Shown here: positions 63,884-64,000 of the stretch, in pieces | Position numbering within the stretch: the stretch's first letter is position 1 | How the letters are laid out: every line of letters begins with the position of its first letter | Assembly (NCBI RefSeq): GCF_025583945.1 | Contig: NZ_JAOEGU010000004.1 | Location: 109,960-173,959, forward strand | Reading direction: 5' to 3' | Length of the DNA stretch: 64,000 bases | DNA from: Methylobacter psychrophilus | Lineage (GTDB): Bacteria; Pseudomonadota; Gammaproteobacteria; Methylococcales; Methylomonadaceae | The notes under the pieces: model-generated | What the model was told of the DNA's origin: nothing | Database searches by the model: none | The model's input: the letters and a program-made list of their open reading frames with translations, nothing else | Made by a program: the position numbers and the translations under genes

Positions 63884-63933
63884 AGAGAAGGTAGAATACC
63901 GCTTCTAACAGAGCATTCGCACCCAAACTGACC

Positions 63934-64000
63934 ATGAACGAAATCATAGCAATACTAAATACCGTAAGTCCACATTTAAAAGCCCGCACGCTAAAGCAGA
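63934..64000 (+). CDS. start of a protein, possibly a transposase (partial)
   Basis: ATG 63934 opens MNEIIAILNTVSPHLKARTL and continues to the window edge. The pattern of hydrophobic helix followed by basic residues resembles the N-terminus of IS-borne transposases, and the surroundings (repeat-rich, AT-rich) fit. This is low confidence, as only 22 codons are present. Confidence 0.35.
   Translation, partial: MNEIIAILNTVSPHLKARTLKQ

Overview
The window reads as chromosome of a gammaproteobacterium. A conserved core of about 37 kb (about 15.8-52.8 kb) carries gene groups in the order usual for that class: uvrC-pgsA, pdxA-ksgA, hemCDXY, serA-serB, yebC with ruvCAB, ybgC-tolQRAB-pal-cpoB, and queE-queC. 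Moderate base composition, a molybdate cluster and the gene style would fit a Methylococcales-type methanotroph, but no methane-oxidation gene is visible, so that placement is only an inference.

The core is bounded on both sides by tRNA genes with integrases placed next to their 3' ends: tRNA-Thr(UGU) at 15.9 kb, with the island to its left, and tRNA-Lys(UUU) at 52.7 kb, with the island to its right. The two islands use related integrase modules.

Left island (1-15.8 kb): a UvrD-like helicase, a replication/partition-like protein, a DUF6499-type protein, a YkgJ cysteine-cluster protein, a decayed DUF924 gene, then a run of five attC-like sites (7.1-10.2 kb) with minus-strand cassette genes and no integron integrase. 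After that comes a set of small genes typical of integrative conjugative elements (RadC-like, DUF2787 and others) behind a near-consensus sigma70 promoter, a XerC-like tyrosine recombinase, and the excisionase-like/integrase pair beside tRNA-Thr.

Core: radical SAM YgiQ, a spermidine-synthase-like protein, DNA repair, phospholipid synthesis, rRNA methylation, pyridoxal phosphate and haem synthesis. A molybdate regulon (modABC, a Mop protein, modE and an outer-membrane alginate-export-type porin) carries two nearly identical ModE-like boxes. Serine synthesis, Holliday-junction processing, Tol-Pal and queuosine precursor synthesis follow. A small defence-type insertion (a GmrSD-like DUF262/DUF1524 gene and a decayed VapBC-like pair) sits between yebC and ruvC. 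Several palindromic or dispersed repeats lie between core genes.

Right island (52.8-64 kb): AT-rich. It has two closely related integrases, an AlpA-like protein, a PrimPol/PriCT-2/DUF5906 primase-helicase, a gene with seven NEA repeats cut by an IS66 fragment, an IS3 remnant, and three genes I do not recognise. The integrase, AlpA and primase-helicase set resembles the replication module of a phage satellite or similar integrative element. The window ends inside a gene that may be a transposase.
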